Below, one piece after another: positions 18,561-26,875 of a stretch of DNA of 64,000 nucleotides (position 1 is its first letter; each line of letters starts with the position of its first letter). Made by a program: the position numbers and the translations under genes. Origin of the DNA: Parundibacterium terreum (lineage in GTDB: Bacteria; Pseudomonadota; Gammaproteobacteria; Burkholderiales; Burkholderiaceae_D); contig NZ_BMED01000001.1 in the NCBI RefSeq assembly GCF_014636315.1, positions 1,369,941-1,433,940 of the forward strand, written 5' to 3'. The notes under the pieces are model-generated. The model worked only from the letters and a program-made list of their open reading frames with translations. It searched no databases and was not told where the DNA came from.

Positions 18561-19052
18561 ATGAAACTGAATAAAGCCTTCGCTCTCCCGCTGCTGCTAA
18601 GCGCAGTCGCTGCCATCTCTGCATGCTCCACCGGCCATGCCTTTGCCGACGAACCGGGCCGCCACCCGGCTTATCTGCATGCACTGACCGACCTGCGGGC
18701 TGCAAACTGGATGCTGGAACATCGTCGCCCTGAAGATGGCGCAATTGCCGACGACGAATTGATTGCCCGCGATGAAATCGGCGCGGCCTTCAATGAGATC
18801 AAGCGTGCAGCGATCTATGACGGCAAAGATGTGCGCTACCATCCTGAAGTGGACACACCGCTGCCACGCGATGGCCGCCTGCACAAGGCAGTGGATTTGC
18901 TGCGCAAAGTCCATAACGATATCGCACGTGAAGAAGATGACCCTGGTACGCGCGGCCTGCAGCACCGGGCGCTGGAACACGTTGATGCAGCCTTGCATGC
19001 AGCGGAGCACGCCATCGGCGAAGTGCGCAGGCATGAACGTATGAAAGAGTAA
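18561..19052 (+). CDS. Small exported helical protein, function unknown
   Basis: The 163-residue protein has a signal sequence (MKLNKAFALPLLLSAVAAISACSTGHAFA). Both a lipobox (ISAC) and a signal-peptidase-I site (AFA before DE) are possible. The mature part is highly charged and helical: RHPAYLHALTDLRAANWMLEHR, RLHKAVDLLRKVHNDIAREEDDPGTRG and HVDAALHAAEHAI. I recall this pattern in uncharacterised beta-proteobacterial proteins but know no function. AGAGGAAT before the ATG fixes the start. It is divergent from the two-component genes and ends at a strong bidirectional terminator. Confidence 0.85.
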   Translation: MKLNKAFALPLLLSAVAAISACSTGHAFADEPGRHPAYLHALTDLRAANWMLEHRRPEDGAIADDELIARDEIGAAFNEIKRAAIYDGKDVRYHPEVDTPLPRDGRLHKAVDLLRKVHNDIAREEDDPGTRGLQHRALEHVDAALHAAEHAIGEVRRHERMKE

Positions 19053-19102
19053 GGCAAGTCCAGGAAATATTCAGCCAAATACCGGCTACCTATTTCCATC
19101 AT

Positions 19103-19144
19103 ATCCGCGCTATACGCCTGCTTATACAGGCGTATAGCGCGGAT
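19103..19144. terminator. Perfect 18-bp stem bidirectional terminator
   Basis: Arms at 19103-19120 and 19127-19144 are exact complements around the 6-base loop CTTATA, followed by TTATTTTTT on the plus strand. It lies between convergent genes ending at 19052 (plus) and 19179 (minus), so it likely serves as terminator for the plus-strand gene and possibly for both. Confidence 0.85.
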
Positions 19145-19178
19145 TTATTTTTTCTGCAGGTAGTTCTGCCAACGCAGC

Positions 19179-19877
19179 TTATACCTTGGTGCTAACCACA
19201 TTACCTGTTGCCGGCGCACCGTGCAGGTTTTGCGAAAGCGATTGCAGGAAATTGCTCAGCGTCGCACCACTACCAGAGGCACCATCGGCCGACAACAGGT
19301 TATTAAAACTCTGCTGCAGCGCATCCAGCGAAGAATTACTGGAGCTAGACGAACTGGAATCCGATGTGCTGGAACCAGTTGCATCCTGGCTGGATGAAGA
19401 AGACAGTTCCGAGATCAGGCTTTGCAAGCCGCTTTCCAGCTTGCCTACTCCACCACCGCCATGATGGTGGTGATGCCCGCCGCCGCCGGAAGATCCGCTG
19501 ACCGCATTCGCACCCGACTCATCACCACTGCTACCCGTCCCTTGCGTGGCACCGGTCTGGCCTGCCGATTGCGCCTGCAATGCTGCAAAAAGGTTTTGCG
19601 CAAATGCGGAGAGCGCCTGTTGAGCATCGTTGGCGGCAGGTGCAGCGGAAGTGCTGGCACCGGTGCTACCTGTGCTGTCGGTGCCGTTTCCATCCGACGA
19701 TACGCCAAGCTGTGATAATGCATTCTTGATTGCATCCGCAAACCTGCCGCTGCCTGCGCCGCCAACACGGCTGCTGGAAGTATTACTGGAATCACTGCTG
19801 GAGCCGGTTGCAGTCAGGCTGGAGTATGGCGTTGTGTAGATGGAGGAATTGCTTGCGCCTATAGGTGATATGGACAT
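19179..19877 (-). CDS. Ser/Gly-rich low-complexity protein with His5 run, function unknown
   Basis: The 232-residue protein begins MSISPIGASNSSIYTTPYSS and has no obvious signal peptide. It consists of Ser/Gly/Thr-rich linkers alternating with short amphipathic helices (RFADAIKNALSQLGV, AFAQNLFAALQAQ, LESGLQSLISEL, LDALQQSFNNLLS, LSNFLQSLSQNLHG). Around residues 135-145 is a GGGG-HHHHH-GGGG segment, a possible metal-binding patch. I do not recognise a family with known function; the composition suggests a flexible, perhaps secreted or surface protein. The gene is monocistronic, with the terminator at 19103-19144 beyond its stop. Confidence 0.8.
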   Translation of the reverse strand: MSISPIGASNSSIYTTPYSSLTATGSSSDSSNTSSSRVGGAGSGRFADAIKNALSQLGVSSDGNGTDSTGSTGASTSAAPAANDAQQALSAFAQNLFAALQAQSAGQTGATQGTGSSGDESGANAVSGSSGGGGHHHHHGGGGVGKLESGLQSLISELSSSSSQDATGSSTSDSSSSSSSNSSLDALQQSFNNLLSADGASGSGATLSNFLQSLSQNLHGAPATGNVVSTKV

Positions 19878-20295
19878 GGTTTTTTCCCTGATTGAAGTTT
19901 GAATTTTTATGCGCCGATGGGCCTTGTTTTCCGCCTCCGGATGGAGGAAAACATGACGCTCACTTTATACCCATTCAATTTTTTAACGGCGCTTCAAACT
20001 TCAGAATAGAGGGGTGTTTCCGAATGATTTGTAACGTATTCGTACCTATTCCCGCATTAAGTATCAAGCTGGAAGAGAATGTAATCGGAGTAAATTTATC
20101 GGCAATTTTCCCTACATTGCTTGCGTTTTTATTGGACGGGAGACTAATTTCATGCCCGTATAGAACAGGCGGAAATCTGACACAAAAGGAAGATTTGATT
20201 CCATAGCCCGGGCGGAAGGCTTCGCTTTGACCGCCGGGCTATGTGTAGTGAGTGTAGTGGAGATATCTGGAACGAAAGGCTATTCTTGCCTTTGA
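19878..20295. other. 418-bp intergenic region with one hairpin
   Basis: I see no gene with believable codon use. At 20203-20242 there is a GC-rich hairpin (ATAGCCCG... pairing with ...CGGGCTAT, one bulged G) without a T-run. It lies beyond the DUF4124 stop at 20296 and could stabilise that transcript's 3' end. The left part should hold the promoter of the Ser/Gly-rich protein. Confidence 0.45.
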
Positions 20296-20904
20296 CTAAT
20301 CGCCGGTATGCCGGATCTTGCCGTTGTATGTTTCGCGCCGGTCAGGATTCACCGCTGCCAGGCGGTAGTCGATCGCCTTGATATCTTCCGGCCTCATTGC
20401 GGGGCTGAATTTTTCCTTGACGAACTTCCACATATTCGACTGCAAACTTTCACACTGCAAGCTGGCTTCGGATTTATCGGTATTGTCCGCATCATCCCTG
20501 TCGCGGTAAACACGATTGTAGCGATCCCGGCGCATATTGAGGCGCTGGTCCCGCATCTGGTCACTGGCATCGCGCTTCAGCGGCCCCTCGCAGTTGGTCG
20601 TGAACGCCGTATTCAGCATGTAGTCCACCGAAATGCGGCAGCGCGATCTGCGATCCGCCAGCGCGCGGCAAGTCTGGGCGATCTTCTTGTCATCCTCGCG
20701 CGCAGCAATGGCAGCAAAAGCCTGCGAGTTTTTCACCTCGGCAGTTTTCAGGCCTTCTTTTGCCTGGCATGGCTGGTCCGAATAGGTCACTACACCGGCG
20801 GCATCGGTACACTTATTGACTCCGGCAAAACTGCTTGAAGACATCAATAGCGAACTACAGGCAATGGCAAACGCCAGGCCGTGAAAAGATACAGGCTTGT
20901 TCAT
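20296..20904 (-). CDS. DUF4124 domain protein, exported
   Basis: The 202-residue product has a signal peptide (MNKPVSFHGLAFAIACSSLL, cleavage near SSFA at 27). It is followed directly by the DUF4124 core VNKCTDAAGVVTYSDQPC, a short beta domain found at the N-terminus of many proteobacterial periplasmic proteins. The rest is charged and helical, with four further Cys residues that may form disulfides. I chose the ATG at 20904 because it starts the signal peptide; the frame is open 41 codons further. Function unknown. Confidence 0.85.
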   Translation of the reverse strand: MNKPVSFHGLAFAIACSSLLMSSSSFAGVNKCTDAAGVVTYSDQPCQAKEGLKTAEVKNSQAFAAIAAREDDKKIAQTCRALADRRSRCRISVDYMLNTAFTTNCEGPLKRDASDQMRDQRLNMRRDRYNRVYRDRDDADNTDKSEASLQCESLQSNMWKFVKEKFSPAMRPEDIKAIDYRLAAVNPDRRETYNGKIRHTGD

Positions 20905-21166
20905 AAATATGCGGACCAGGAATTGTTTAGATTTATAGCTTTTATCTCTAGAACTCACTTCATCAATAGGAGTGAGATGCGTCCTTATACTATAAAGTAA
21001 GCAGCCCGCTTTTAATACCCCTGCCACGTATCGGCGCCGAATTTATAGAACAAGTGTTGCGTACAGGATTTATTTACTATTTCCCTTGCCAAATACGTCT
21101 TTGTGCCGCGGCAGCTTGCGTATAATACTGTCATATAAGCAACATAATATATCAGGGAGTAGCGGG

Positions 21167-22051
21167 ATGAGTGAAGAAAAGTCCAGGATATTCTGGACCA
21201 GCAGAATCGCAGGCGCCGTCATTATTTGTCTGTTGCTGGGCTGGTATTCCGTGCATCGCCACGCACAACAGGCGGTGGCACCAATGACAGTGGAATTGCA
21301 AAACCTGTTTTATGAAAACGGCTTGGCAAATAATGGCACCCAGGACCTTACCGAGCTTGCCAAAAAAATCGGGCCGGCGCGTATGGACCGCCTGCTGTAC
21401 GACGCCGCACCCACTATCTCGCTGGCGGCAATGAAATGGATGGTAGCCAATGGCGCAGATCCTAAAAATATCGGCACGCTGCAAGACATGAGCCTGCTGC
21501 AAAGGGCTGCAAAACTGCCGCAATATGACCGGATGGCCTATTTGCTCGGCTTTGGGCTTAACCCAACAACGCGGACCAGCGATGGCAGGACCCTGATCCA
21601 CATCGCAGCAGCGGGCGATCTCGACGATCGTGCGTTGGCGCTGTTCATGTCCAAAGGACTGAAAATCGACGATGTCGACTTATTGGGGCGGCAAGCCATG
21701 CACTACGCATCACTGAAATCGATACCGGTGCTGATCAGCGCCGGCGCCAATATCAGCGCTGTCGACAGCAGTGGACGCACGGCGCTGCATCAGGCAGCCA
21801 AAGACGGGCGCAACGACGCAGTAACTGCCCTGCTGGCTGCAGGTGCATCAGTGTACGATCAGGACAAGGCTGGCAAGACCCCACTGCACCTTGCTGCCAA
21901 GGCCCGCAATACCGATCAGGTCATAGAAACATTGTTGGCTGCAGGTGCGCCAACGACAGTCAGGGACAGTGACGGCAATACGCCAAGGGATTTGTCGGAA
22001 GATACCAGCCGTTACGGCAACCGGCGTTCTTCGATCAGAGACAGGTTGTAA
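21167..22051 (+). CDS. Ankyrin-repeat protein with N-terminal membrane anchor
   Basis: The 294-residue protein has a single hydrophobic helix at about 12-30 (AGAVIICLLLGWYSV), a helical linker, then about five ankyrin repeats from about 95 to 285. The clearest are DGRTLIHIAAAGDLDDRALAL, SGRTALHQAAKDGRNDAVTAL and AGKTPLHLAAKARNTDQVIETL. Ankyrin repeats mediate protein-protein contacts; here they probably face the periplasm. AGGGAG before the ATG at 21167 fixes the start. It is divergent from the DUF4124 gene. Partner unknown. Confidence 0.88.
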   Translation: MSEEKSRIFWTSRIAGAVIICLLLGWYSVHRHAQQAVAPMTVELQNLFYENGLANNGTQDLTELAKKIGPARMDRLLYDAAPTISLAAMKWMVANGADPKNIGTLQDMSLLQRAAKLPQYDRMAYLLGFGLNPTTRTSDGRTLIHIAAAGDLDDRALALFMSKGLKIDDVDLLGRQAMHYASLKSIPVLISAGANISAVDSSGRTALHQAAKDGRNDAVTALLAAGASVYDQDKAGKTPLHLAAKARNTDQVIETLLAAGAPTTVRDSDGNTPRDLSEDTSRYGNRRSSIRDRL

Positions 22052-22104
22052 GCAGGCAGCAGGACCTTCTGGGCGAGGCCTGTGTATTTTGACTTCGCCC
22101 CCCC

Positions 22105-22284
22105 TTACTTTGGAAGCGTTTTTGAAATAGAGACAGCGACAGGATCGCTGGCTGGAAAGCTTTCTTCCAGTCCTTCATCCAATGCCTCTTCATCATGTTT
22201 TTTCTTTTGCCTGCTTTCGCCGGCGGGTGCCTTGACTTGTTGCTCTCCAGGCTTGACAGCGGGTGGGGTAGTTTCTGTATTCAT
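22105..22284 (-). CDS. 59-residue protein with ESFPASDP motif
   Basis: The product is acidic and hydrophilic: an N-terminal Pro-rich part, a basic RQKKKHDEEALDEGLEE stretch, then ESFPASDPVAVS. The D/E-x-x-L-E-E-S-F-P-A-S-D-P motif recurs at the end of many small proteobacterial proteins of unknown function. A good AGGAAGG precedes the ATG at 22284, seven codons inside the longest frame. It follows the double-BON lipoprotein gene by 39 bp on the same strand and may be co-transcribed with that stress-type protein. Confidence 0.8.
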   Translation of the reverse strand: MNTETTPPAVKPGEQQVKAPAGESRQKKKHDEEALDEGLEESFPASDPVAVSISKTLPK

Positions 22285-22323
22285 TACATGCCTTCCTGAT
22301 GTCAAGAGCGGGACAGCGAGCTA

Positions 22324-22911
22324 TTATTTCTTCAGGCTCATGTGATTGACCACGGTAACAACGCCATCTACCGTCTTGGCGACATCCACGGCATGGTTCA
22401 GTTGCGTATCGTTATTCACGAAGCCGCTTAATTGTACTTCGCCTTTCCTGGTCGTTACAGACACATCCAGGCTCTTCATGTCCGGGTCTGCCAGCATCGC
22501 CGATTTGACCTGAGCAGTGATTACGCTATCGTCTATCTTGTTGCCGACAGTCTGCTTGCCCTCTTTCAGGCTCAGTTTGTTGTCCACATCGGTTACGCCC
22601 TCAATCCCCTTGGCCACCGCAATGCTGCGATCTATCTGTGCCTGGTTGTCGGCAAAGCCGCTTAGCATGACTTGCCCTTTATTAGTCGTCACTTTGACGT
22701 CCATGCTCTTCACCTGCTCGTCCTGCACTAGCGCAGCTTTTACCTTGGTGGTGACCACGGAATCATCAACCTGGGTGCCGACCGTGGTTGGCGGAGCGGC
22801 TGTAACCGGATCCTGGGTCTTATTGCAACCGGACAACAATACAAGAAAAGCGCTGGCAGTGATGGCTGCTGCGGTAGCGGAGCGAAGCTTGAAAGTGGTC
22901 ATGGCATTCAT
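22324..22911 (-). CDS. Double BON-domain lipoprotein (OsmY-like)
   Basis: The 195-residue protein has a lipoprotein signal (AFLVLLSGCNK, acylated C29) and two BON domains. The first, about 45-115, contains DSVVTTKVKAALVQDEQVKS and GQVMLSGFADN; the second, about 122-193, contains DSVITAQVKSAMLADPDMKS and GEVQLSGFVNN. BON modules bind phospholipid or peptidoglycan surfaces; OsmY- and DolP-like members guard the envelope under osmotic or other stress. The two domains are near duplicates. The 59-residue gene downstream may share the transcript. Confidence 0.9.
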   Translation of the reverse strand: MNAMTTFKLRSATAAAITASAFLVLLSGCNKTQDPVTAAPPTTVGTQVDDSVVTTKVKAALVQDEQVKSMDVKVTTNKGQVMLSGFADNQAQIDRSIAVAKGIEGVTDVDNKLSLKEGKQTVGNKIDDSVITAQVKSAMLADPDMKSLDVSVTTRKGEVQLSGFVNNDTQLNHAVDVAKTVDGVVTVVNHMSLKK

Positions 22912-23062
22912 GATAGATCCCGTCCCATAGGTTAAAAGAATTATTGCTATACAGTGAACTTTACTTCTCTGCGTGCAAGAACTCTGTACGCTAGCTAACG
23001 CTTGCCGACTGGATAATCCAGGCTGACCTCAGGCTTGGAGCACGAAAAGTACAGGCGATAAA

Positions 23063-23085
23063 AAAGCCGGCAAACGCCGGCCTTT
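23063..23085 (-). terminator. Rho-independent terminator of the desaturase gene
   Basis: On the minus strand AAGGCCGGC, a GTTT loop and GCCGGC are followed by six T residues, 25 bp past the desaturase stop codon. The plus-strand reading also has a short T-run, but no plus-strand gene ends here. Confidence 0.8.
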
Positions 23086-23109
23086 TCTTGTGCAGTGCTG
23101 CAATCAGGC

Positions 23110-24294
23110 TCAGGAATAACAGCGCAGGCGCTGCGAAAATTCCACCAAGGGCTTGATGCCGCTGGATTCCGCGCGATGGCACCAGTCCTGCAATTGCTTG
23201 ACCAGTTGCTCCGAAGTGGCAGTGGAGCGCCCCCATATCGTCGCCAGCTCATTGCGCATGGCGACCATGGTTTGCAGCGCATGCGATTTGGACAGCGCCG
23301 CCTCCAACCGTGTACGGTCCGGCTCCTGCATCGTCTTGTCATCCAGCCTCAGCAGCGGCTTTACCGTCTGCAATGCCTGCGCATCCACAGGTGAATGCTG
23401 GCGCAGCTTGCCCAGTTCTTCTGCATAGGTGCGCTTCAGCGATTTCGTGTATTTAGCCAGCACATCATAGCGATGGCGGATCACGGCCTGCAAGCTGTCA
23501 GTGTCCAGCGTATGCTTGGCTGTGGCGAACTGCGGCTTGGGAGCAACGTACTTGACCTTGGCAAGGCCCAGGGTTTCCAGGATGCGGATATACAGCCAGC
23601 CTATGTCGAACTCATACCATTTGTTGGACAGCTTGGCAGACGTCGGATACGCATGATGATTATTGTGCAGCTCCTCGCCGCCTATCAAGATGCCCCAGGG
23701 GGCGATATTGGTGCTGGAATCTTCGGTAGTCCAATGGCGGTAGCCCCAGAAATGGCCTATGCCGTTGATGACGCCGGCGGCCCAGAATGGTATCCAGGCG
23801 ATCTGCGTCAACAAGATCAGCAAGCCAGGGATCAGGCCGAACAGGATCACATTGGTCAAGCCCATCAGGGTCAGCCCCAAGATCATGAAACGCGAATAGA
23901 CATTGCGCTCCAGCCAATCATCCGGCGTGCCATGGCCGTAACGTTCCATCGTGTCGGGAACATGGCTTTCTTTCACATAAAGGATTACGCCGCCCCATAG
24001 CACTTTATTGATGCCGTGGATTTGCGGGCTATGCGGATCTTCTTCGGTATCGCATTTGGCGTGATGTTTGCGGTGTATCGCAGTCCACTCCTTGGTGACC
24101 ATGCCGGTGGTCAGCCATAGCCACAGGCGGAAGAAATGGCTCGCGATAGGATGCAGGTCCAGCGAGCGGTGCGCCTGGTGCCTGTGTAGAAAAATAGTGA
24201 CCGACGCAATAGTGATATGCGTCAACACCAAGGCCACGATGATATTTCCCCACCATGGCAAATTCATTAAGCCAGAAAACAGTAAAGCTTCCAT
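23110..24294 (-). CDS. Acyl-CoA (fatty acid) desaturase with C-terminal extension
   Basis: The 394-residue integral-membrane di-iron enzyme has the three histidine boxes of delta-9 type desaturases: HRHQAH (37-42), HRKHH (74-78) and HNNHH (210-214). Hydrophobic pairs lie between them (about 13-35 and 135-180). It should introduce a double bond into saturated acyl chains for membrane fluidity control. Residues from about 255 to 394 form an extra soluble helical region (RHRYDVLAKYTKSLKRTYAEEL and onward) beyond the catalytic core. GAGGGG precedes the ATG. It is monocistronic with its own terminator. Confidence 0.95.
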   Translation of the reverse strand: MEALLFSGLMNLPWWGNIIVALVLTHITIASVTIFLHRHQAHRSLDLHPIASHFFRLWLWLTTGMVTKEWTAIHRKHHAKCDTEEDPHSPQIHGINKVLWGGVILYVKESHVPDTMERYGHGTPDDWLERNVYSRFMILGLTLMGLTNVILFGLIPGLLILLTQIAWIPFWAAGVINGIGHFWGYRHWTTEDSSTNIAPWGILIGGEELHNNHHAYPTSAKLSNKWYEFDIGWLYIRILETLGLAKVKYVAPKPQFATAKHTLDTDSLQAVIRHRYDVLAKYTKSLKRTYAEELGKLRQHSPVDAQALQTVKPLLRLDDKTMQEPDRTRLEAALSKSHALQTMVAMRNELATIWGRSTATSEQLVKQLQDWCHRAESSGIKPLVEFSQRLRCYS

Positions 24295-24753
24295 TTACCC
24301 CTCTTTTGAGTGTTTGCAAATCGAATATCGATAGACGGCAATCGGCAGCAGCCCGCTGCAGCAGATATTGCAGTAGCGATTAACTATAAACCCGCTTCAG
24401 CATACCGCTATTGATCCATGTCAAAACCTGATGTGTGGCAACAAACATCAGCACATATCGGCAGCAAATATCGATACATCACCGTGGTCGGCTATTTGCC
24501 GGAAAACCAGTTTCCTTGAAGACTGATTTCCAGGCATTTGCTCCATCTTACTCGAATGGGGCGATATTGCTATAAATTGATTAGAAGAACCGGTTTTTAG
24601 TACTTCCGGTACCATTATTAGCTTATATGGTAGCCGGCAAGCCCAAGCGCAATAGGTCAGAGCCCCAGGACAAGCATTTATATAGGCAGGACGCAAAATC
24701 TTGTGTGCTATATTTGACAAGATATTTTGCAACCACCTTCTGATTTGTCGCCC
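24295..24753. other. 459-bp intergenic region
   Basis: This spacer separates the divergent desaturase and DinB genes. It is AT-richer than the flanks and must hold both promoters. I found no RNA gene, repeat or convincing small frame. A TTGACA-like hexamer near 24715 could belong to the DinB promoter but has no clear partner -10. Confidence 0.4.
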
Positions 24754-25380
24754 ATGATTGTAGCCAGCCCACCGGCAAACCCGCTGCCAGCAAATCCCCT
24801 CTCCCACCATTTCCTGATGATGGCATATAACAATGCCTGGGCCAACTACAGGCTGCTGAAAGCTTGCACTCAGCTCAGTCCGCAGGAATTTGTCGCGCCG
24901 CGCACCAGTTTTTTCCCCACCATCAGGGCAACGCTGGGGCATATCCTGACGGTGGACTGGTTCTACATGGACGCGCTGGAACGCGAATTGCGCGGCCAGG
25001 CCCCGAACCTGGAATGCAGGAGTTTCTTTGAGAACCGGGAGCCATTTGATACCGCAGCCGAAATGCAGCGCGAACAGGCACTGACAGACAATCGCATGAT
25101 CGCCTATTGCAAACAGCAAAACGATAGTGGTCTGAACCGGCTGGTCTCCATAGAAAGCCCCGGCAGAAAGACCCGCTGCGACACCCGCACCCGTTTGCTG
25201 GCGCATATCTTCCAGCATCAGATCCATCATCGCGGCCAGGTACATGCAATGCTGTCGGGCACCAGCGTGGCTCCACCTCAGCTGGACGATTTTTTCTGTT
25301 CCAACGATGCCGAACACCGTGCCGACGATTTTGCCGAACTGGGTTGGACCGAAGCCGATGTCTGGAACCCGCCCGCGTGA
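24754..25380 (+). CDS. DinB family protein
   Basis: The 208-residue protein has the DinB four-helix bundle. The first helix is LMMAYNNAWANYRLLKACTQL, the second includes TIRATLGHILTVDWFYMDAL (metal His), and the last has LAHIFQHQIHHRGQVHAML with the HxxxHRGQ metal ligands. Bacterial DinB/YfiT-like proteins are thiol- or damage-linked metal enzymes, mostly of unknown substrate. The start is uncertain: ATG 24754 was taken, a TTG nine codons earlier is open, and the core begins at about residue 20. It stands alone. Confidence 0.88.
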   Translation: MIVASPPANPLPANPLSHHFLMMAYNNAWANYRLLKACTQLSPQEFVAPRTSFFPTIRATLGHILTVDWFYMDALERELRGQAPNLECRSFFENREPFDTAAEMQREQALTDNRMIAYCKQQNDSGLNRLVSIESPGRKTRCDTRTRLLAHIFQHQIHHRGQVHAMLSGTSVAPPQLDDFFCSNDAEHRADDFAELGWTEADVWNPPA

Positions 25381-25530
25381 ATTAAGCTACCCCGAATCCA
25401 CCGAGAATCCACCCCGAAACCGCCCCTGATTCGCCCGCTACTCCCCAATTTTCATCCGAAGTACTGAGAGGCCCCAAGCTCAGTGGGGCGGACAGCCGCA
25501 TGCTTTTCCACCACAAAAATTAAAAATGGC

Positions 25531-25575
25531 TTGACTAGGGCCATTTACCGCATTACTGTATTAATCAACTAATAC
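25531..25575 (+). promoter_or_regulatory. Promoter and palindromic operator of the YtrA/ABC operon
   Basis: A -35 like TTGACT (25531-25536) is followed 17 bp later by a weak -10 TACTGT (25554-25559). Overlapping the -10 is a perfect palindrome, GTATTA-ATCAAC-TAATAC (25558-25575), ending 26 bp before the GntR start codon. GntR/YtrA repressors bind palindromes of this length at their own promoter, so autorepression is likely. The binding itself is inference. Confidence 0.65.
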
Positions 25576-25601
25576 ACATATACACCATAAACGACAATGA
25601 G

Positions 25602-26003
25602 ATGAACAAACACCCTCCTACGCTGTTCTCCATCTCTACCGGTTCAGCCGAACCAATCTACCGGCAATTGGTAGACCAGGTCAGGCGGCTCGTGATCGGC
25701 GGCCAGATGCTTGCCGGCGACTCGCTCCCTTCGGTACGGGATGTCGCCCAGGAACTGGCGCTCAACCCCATGACCGTGTCCAAGGCTTACAGCATGCTGG
25801 AGGCGGAGGGCATACTGCTGCGCCACCGCGGCCTGGGCATGCTGGTGGCGGACGGCCACAATACTGCCGGCGGCAACATCACGGAGCGTGCCCGCCTGTT
25901 GCTGCCCACGCTGGAACGCGCCGCGGCGGAAGCCAGGCAACTGGAACTGGATACAAAAACCGTGCTCGCCCTATTCAAAAAAATCCTGGAGGAAAAACAA
26001 TGA
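25602..26003 (+). CDS. GntR family regulator, YtrA subfamily
   Basis: The 133-residue protein has the N-terminal GntR wHTH (EPIYRQLVDQVRRLVIGGQM, then LPSVRDVAQELALNPMTVSKAYSMLEAEG) and only a short helical tail (about 85-133), as in the YtrA subgroup rather than FadR or HutC types. YtrA regulators sit first in operons for ABC exporters induced by cell-envelope antibiotics and repress them. Its TGA overlaps the ATG of the ABC ATPase gene (ATGA). A palindrome overlaps the -10 of its promoter. Confidence 0.95.
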   Translation: MNKHPPTLFSISTGSAEPIYRQLVDQVRRLVIGGQMLAGDSLPSVRDVAQELALNPMTVSKAYSMLEAEGILLRHRGLGMLVADGHNTAGGNITERARLLLPTLERAAAEARQLELDTKTVLALFKKILEEKQ

Positions 26004-26875
26004 ACACGAACATCGTGCAAATGGAAGGTGTCAGCAAGCGTTACGGCAGCCAGCAGGTATTGCAGGACCTGAAGTGGGATATTCCAGCCGGCAAGGTCAT
26101 CGGCCTGCTGGGGCGCAATGGTGCAGGCAAATCCACATTAATGGAATGCCTGCTGGGACTGCGCGAAACGGACAGCGGCTCACTCAGCCTGTTTGGCGAA
26201 GCGGTAAATCAGCTCAGTGACGGCACCCGCGCGCGCATCGGTTATGTCCCGCAAAAGCCGGATTTATTTGAATGGCTGACACCGCCACAGATGCTGGATT
26301 ACTTCAAGGCGCTCTACCCGCGCTGGAACACAGCCAAGGTACAGGCACTGCTACAGCGCTGGGGTTTCAATCCCTTGATGCAAAACAAACCGATAGGAAA
26401 AATGTCGGTCGGTGAAAAACAACGCCTGTCCATCATCCGCGCACTGGCACACGACCCTGAACTGCTGATCCTGGACGAACCGGTCTCCAGCCTGGACCCT
26501 GCCGGCCGCCGCGACTTCTTGCGGGAACTGATCAGTGAAGTCATAGAGCGCGAAACCACGGTTGTTTTTTCCACCCACATCCTGTCCGATCTGGAAAGGA
26601 TAGCAATGGATGTCGCCTTTCTGAAAGACGGCAAGATCGGCCTGCAATCGCCGCTGGACGATCTGATGGAAAGCGCAAAGCGCATCACAGGACCTACGCC
26701 CGCTTTCCGCTATCTGAATATCAAGGGTGAAGTATCGCGTGCCCAGAATGCCAATGGCCAGACCAGCATCATCGCCTGTACCGATGCGGCAGATATCGCC
26801 ACCTTGCATGCGCAGACCTCTGTCCATATAGAGCCCATCAGCCTGGAAGACCTGTTTGTCGAGGTTACACAATGA
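26000..26875 (+). CDS. ABC transporter ATP-binding protein (YtrB-like)
   Basis: The 291-residue protein has Walker A GRNGAGKS (38-45), a Q-loop VPQKPDLF, the signature MSVGEK (135-140, a variant of LSGGQ), Walker B LLILDE (155-160) and the H-loop STHIL. A C-terminal regulatory tail follows (about 220-291). It is the nucleotide-binding subunit for the permease that follows. Overlapping start and stop codons with both neighbours (ATGA at each end) indicate tight translational coupling. The transported compound is unknown; the YtrA link suggests envelope stress or peptide antibiotic defence. Confidence 0.95.
   Translation: MNTNIVQMEGVSKRYGSQQVLQDLKWDIPAGKVIGLLGRNGAGKSTLMECLLGLRETDSGSLSLFGEAVNQLSDGTRARIGYVPQKPDLFEWLTPPQMLDYFKALYPRWNTAKVQALLQRWGFNPLMQNKPIGKMSVGEKQRLSIIRALAHDPELLILDEPVSSLDPAGRRDFLRELISEVIERETTVVFSTHILSDLERIAMDVAFLKDGKIGLQSPLDDLMESAKRITGPTPAFRYLNIKGEVSRAQNANGQTSIIACTDAADIATLHAQTSVHIEPISLEDLFVEVTQ

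Noticed and set aside
19430..19480. His5 run as an expression-tag artefact
   Set aside because: It sits in mid-protein within a coherent Gly/Ser-rich gene with normal codon variation, and no vector sequence is near.
24448..25317. A 289-codon minus-strand frame opposite the DinB gene
   Set aside because: No recognisable domain or ribosome site; DinB motifs on the plus strand explain the region.
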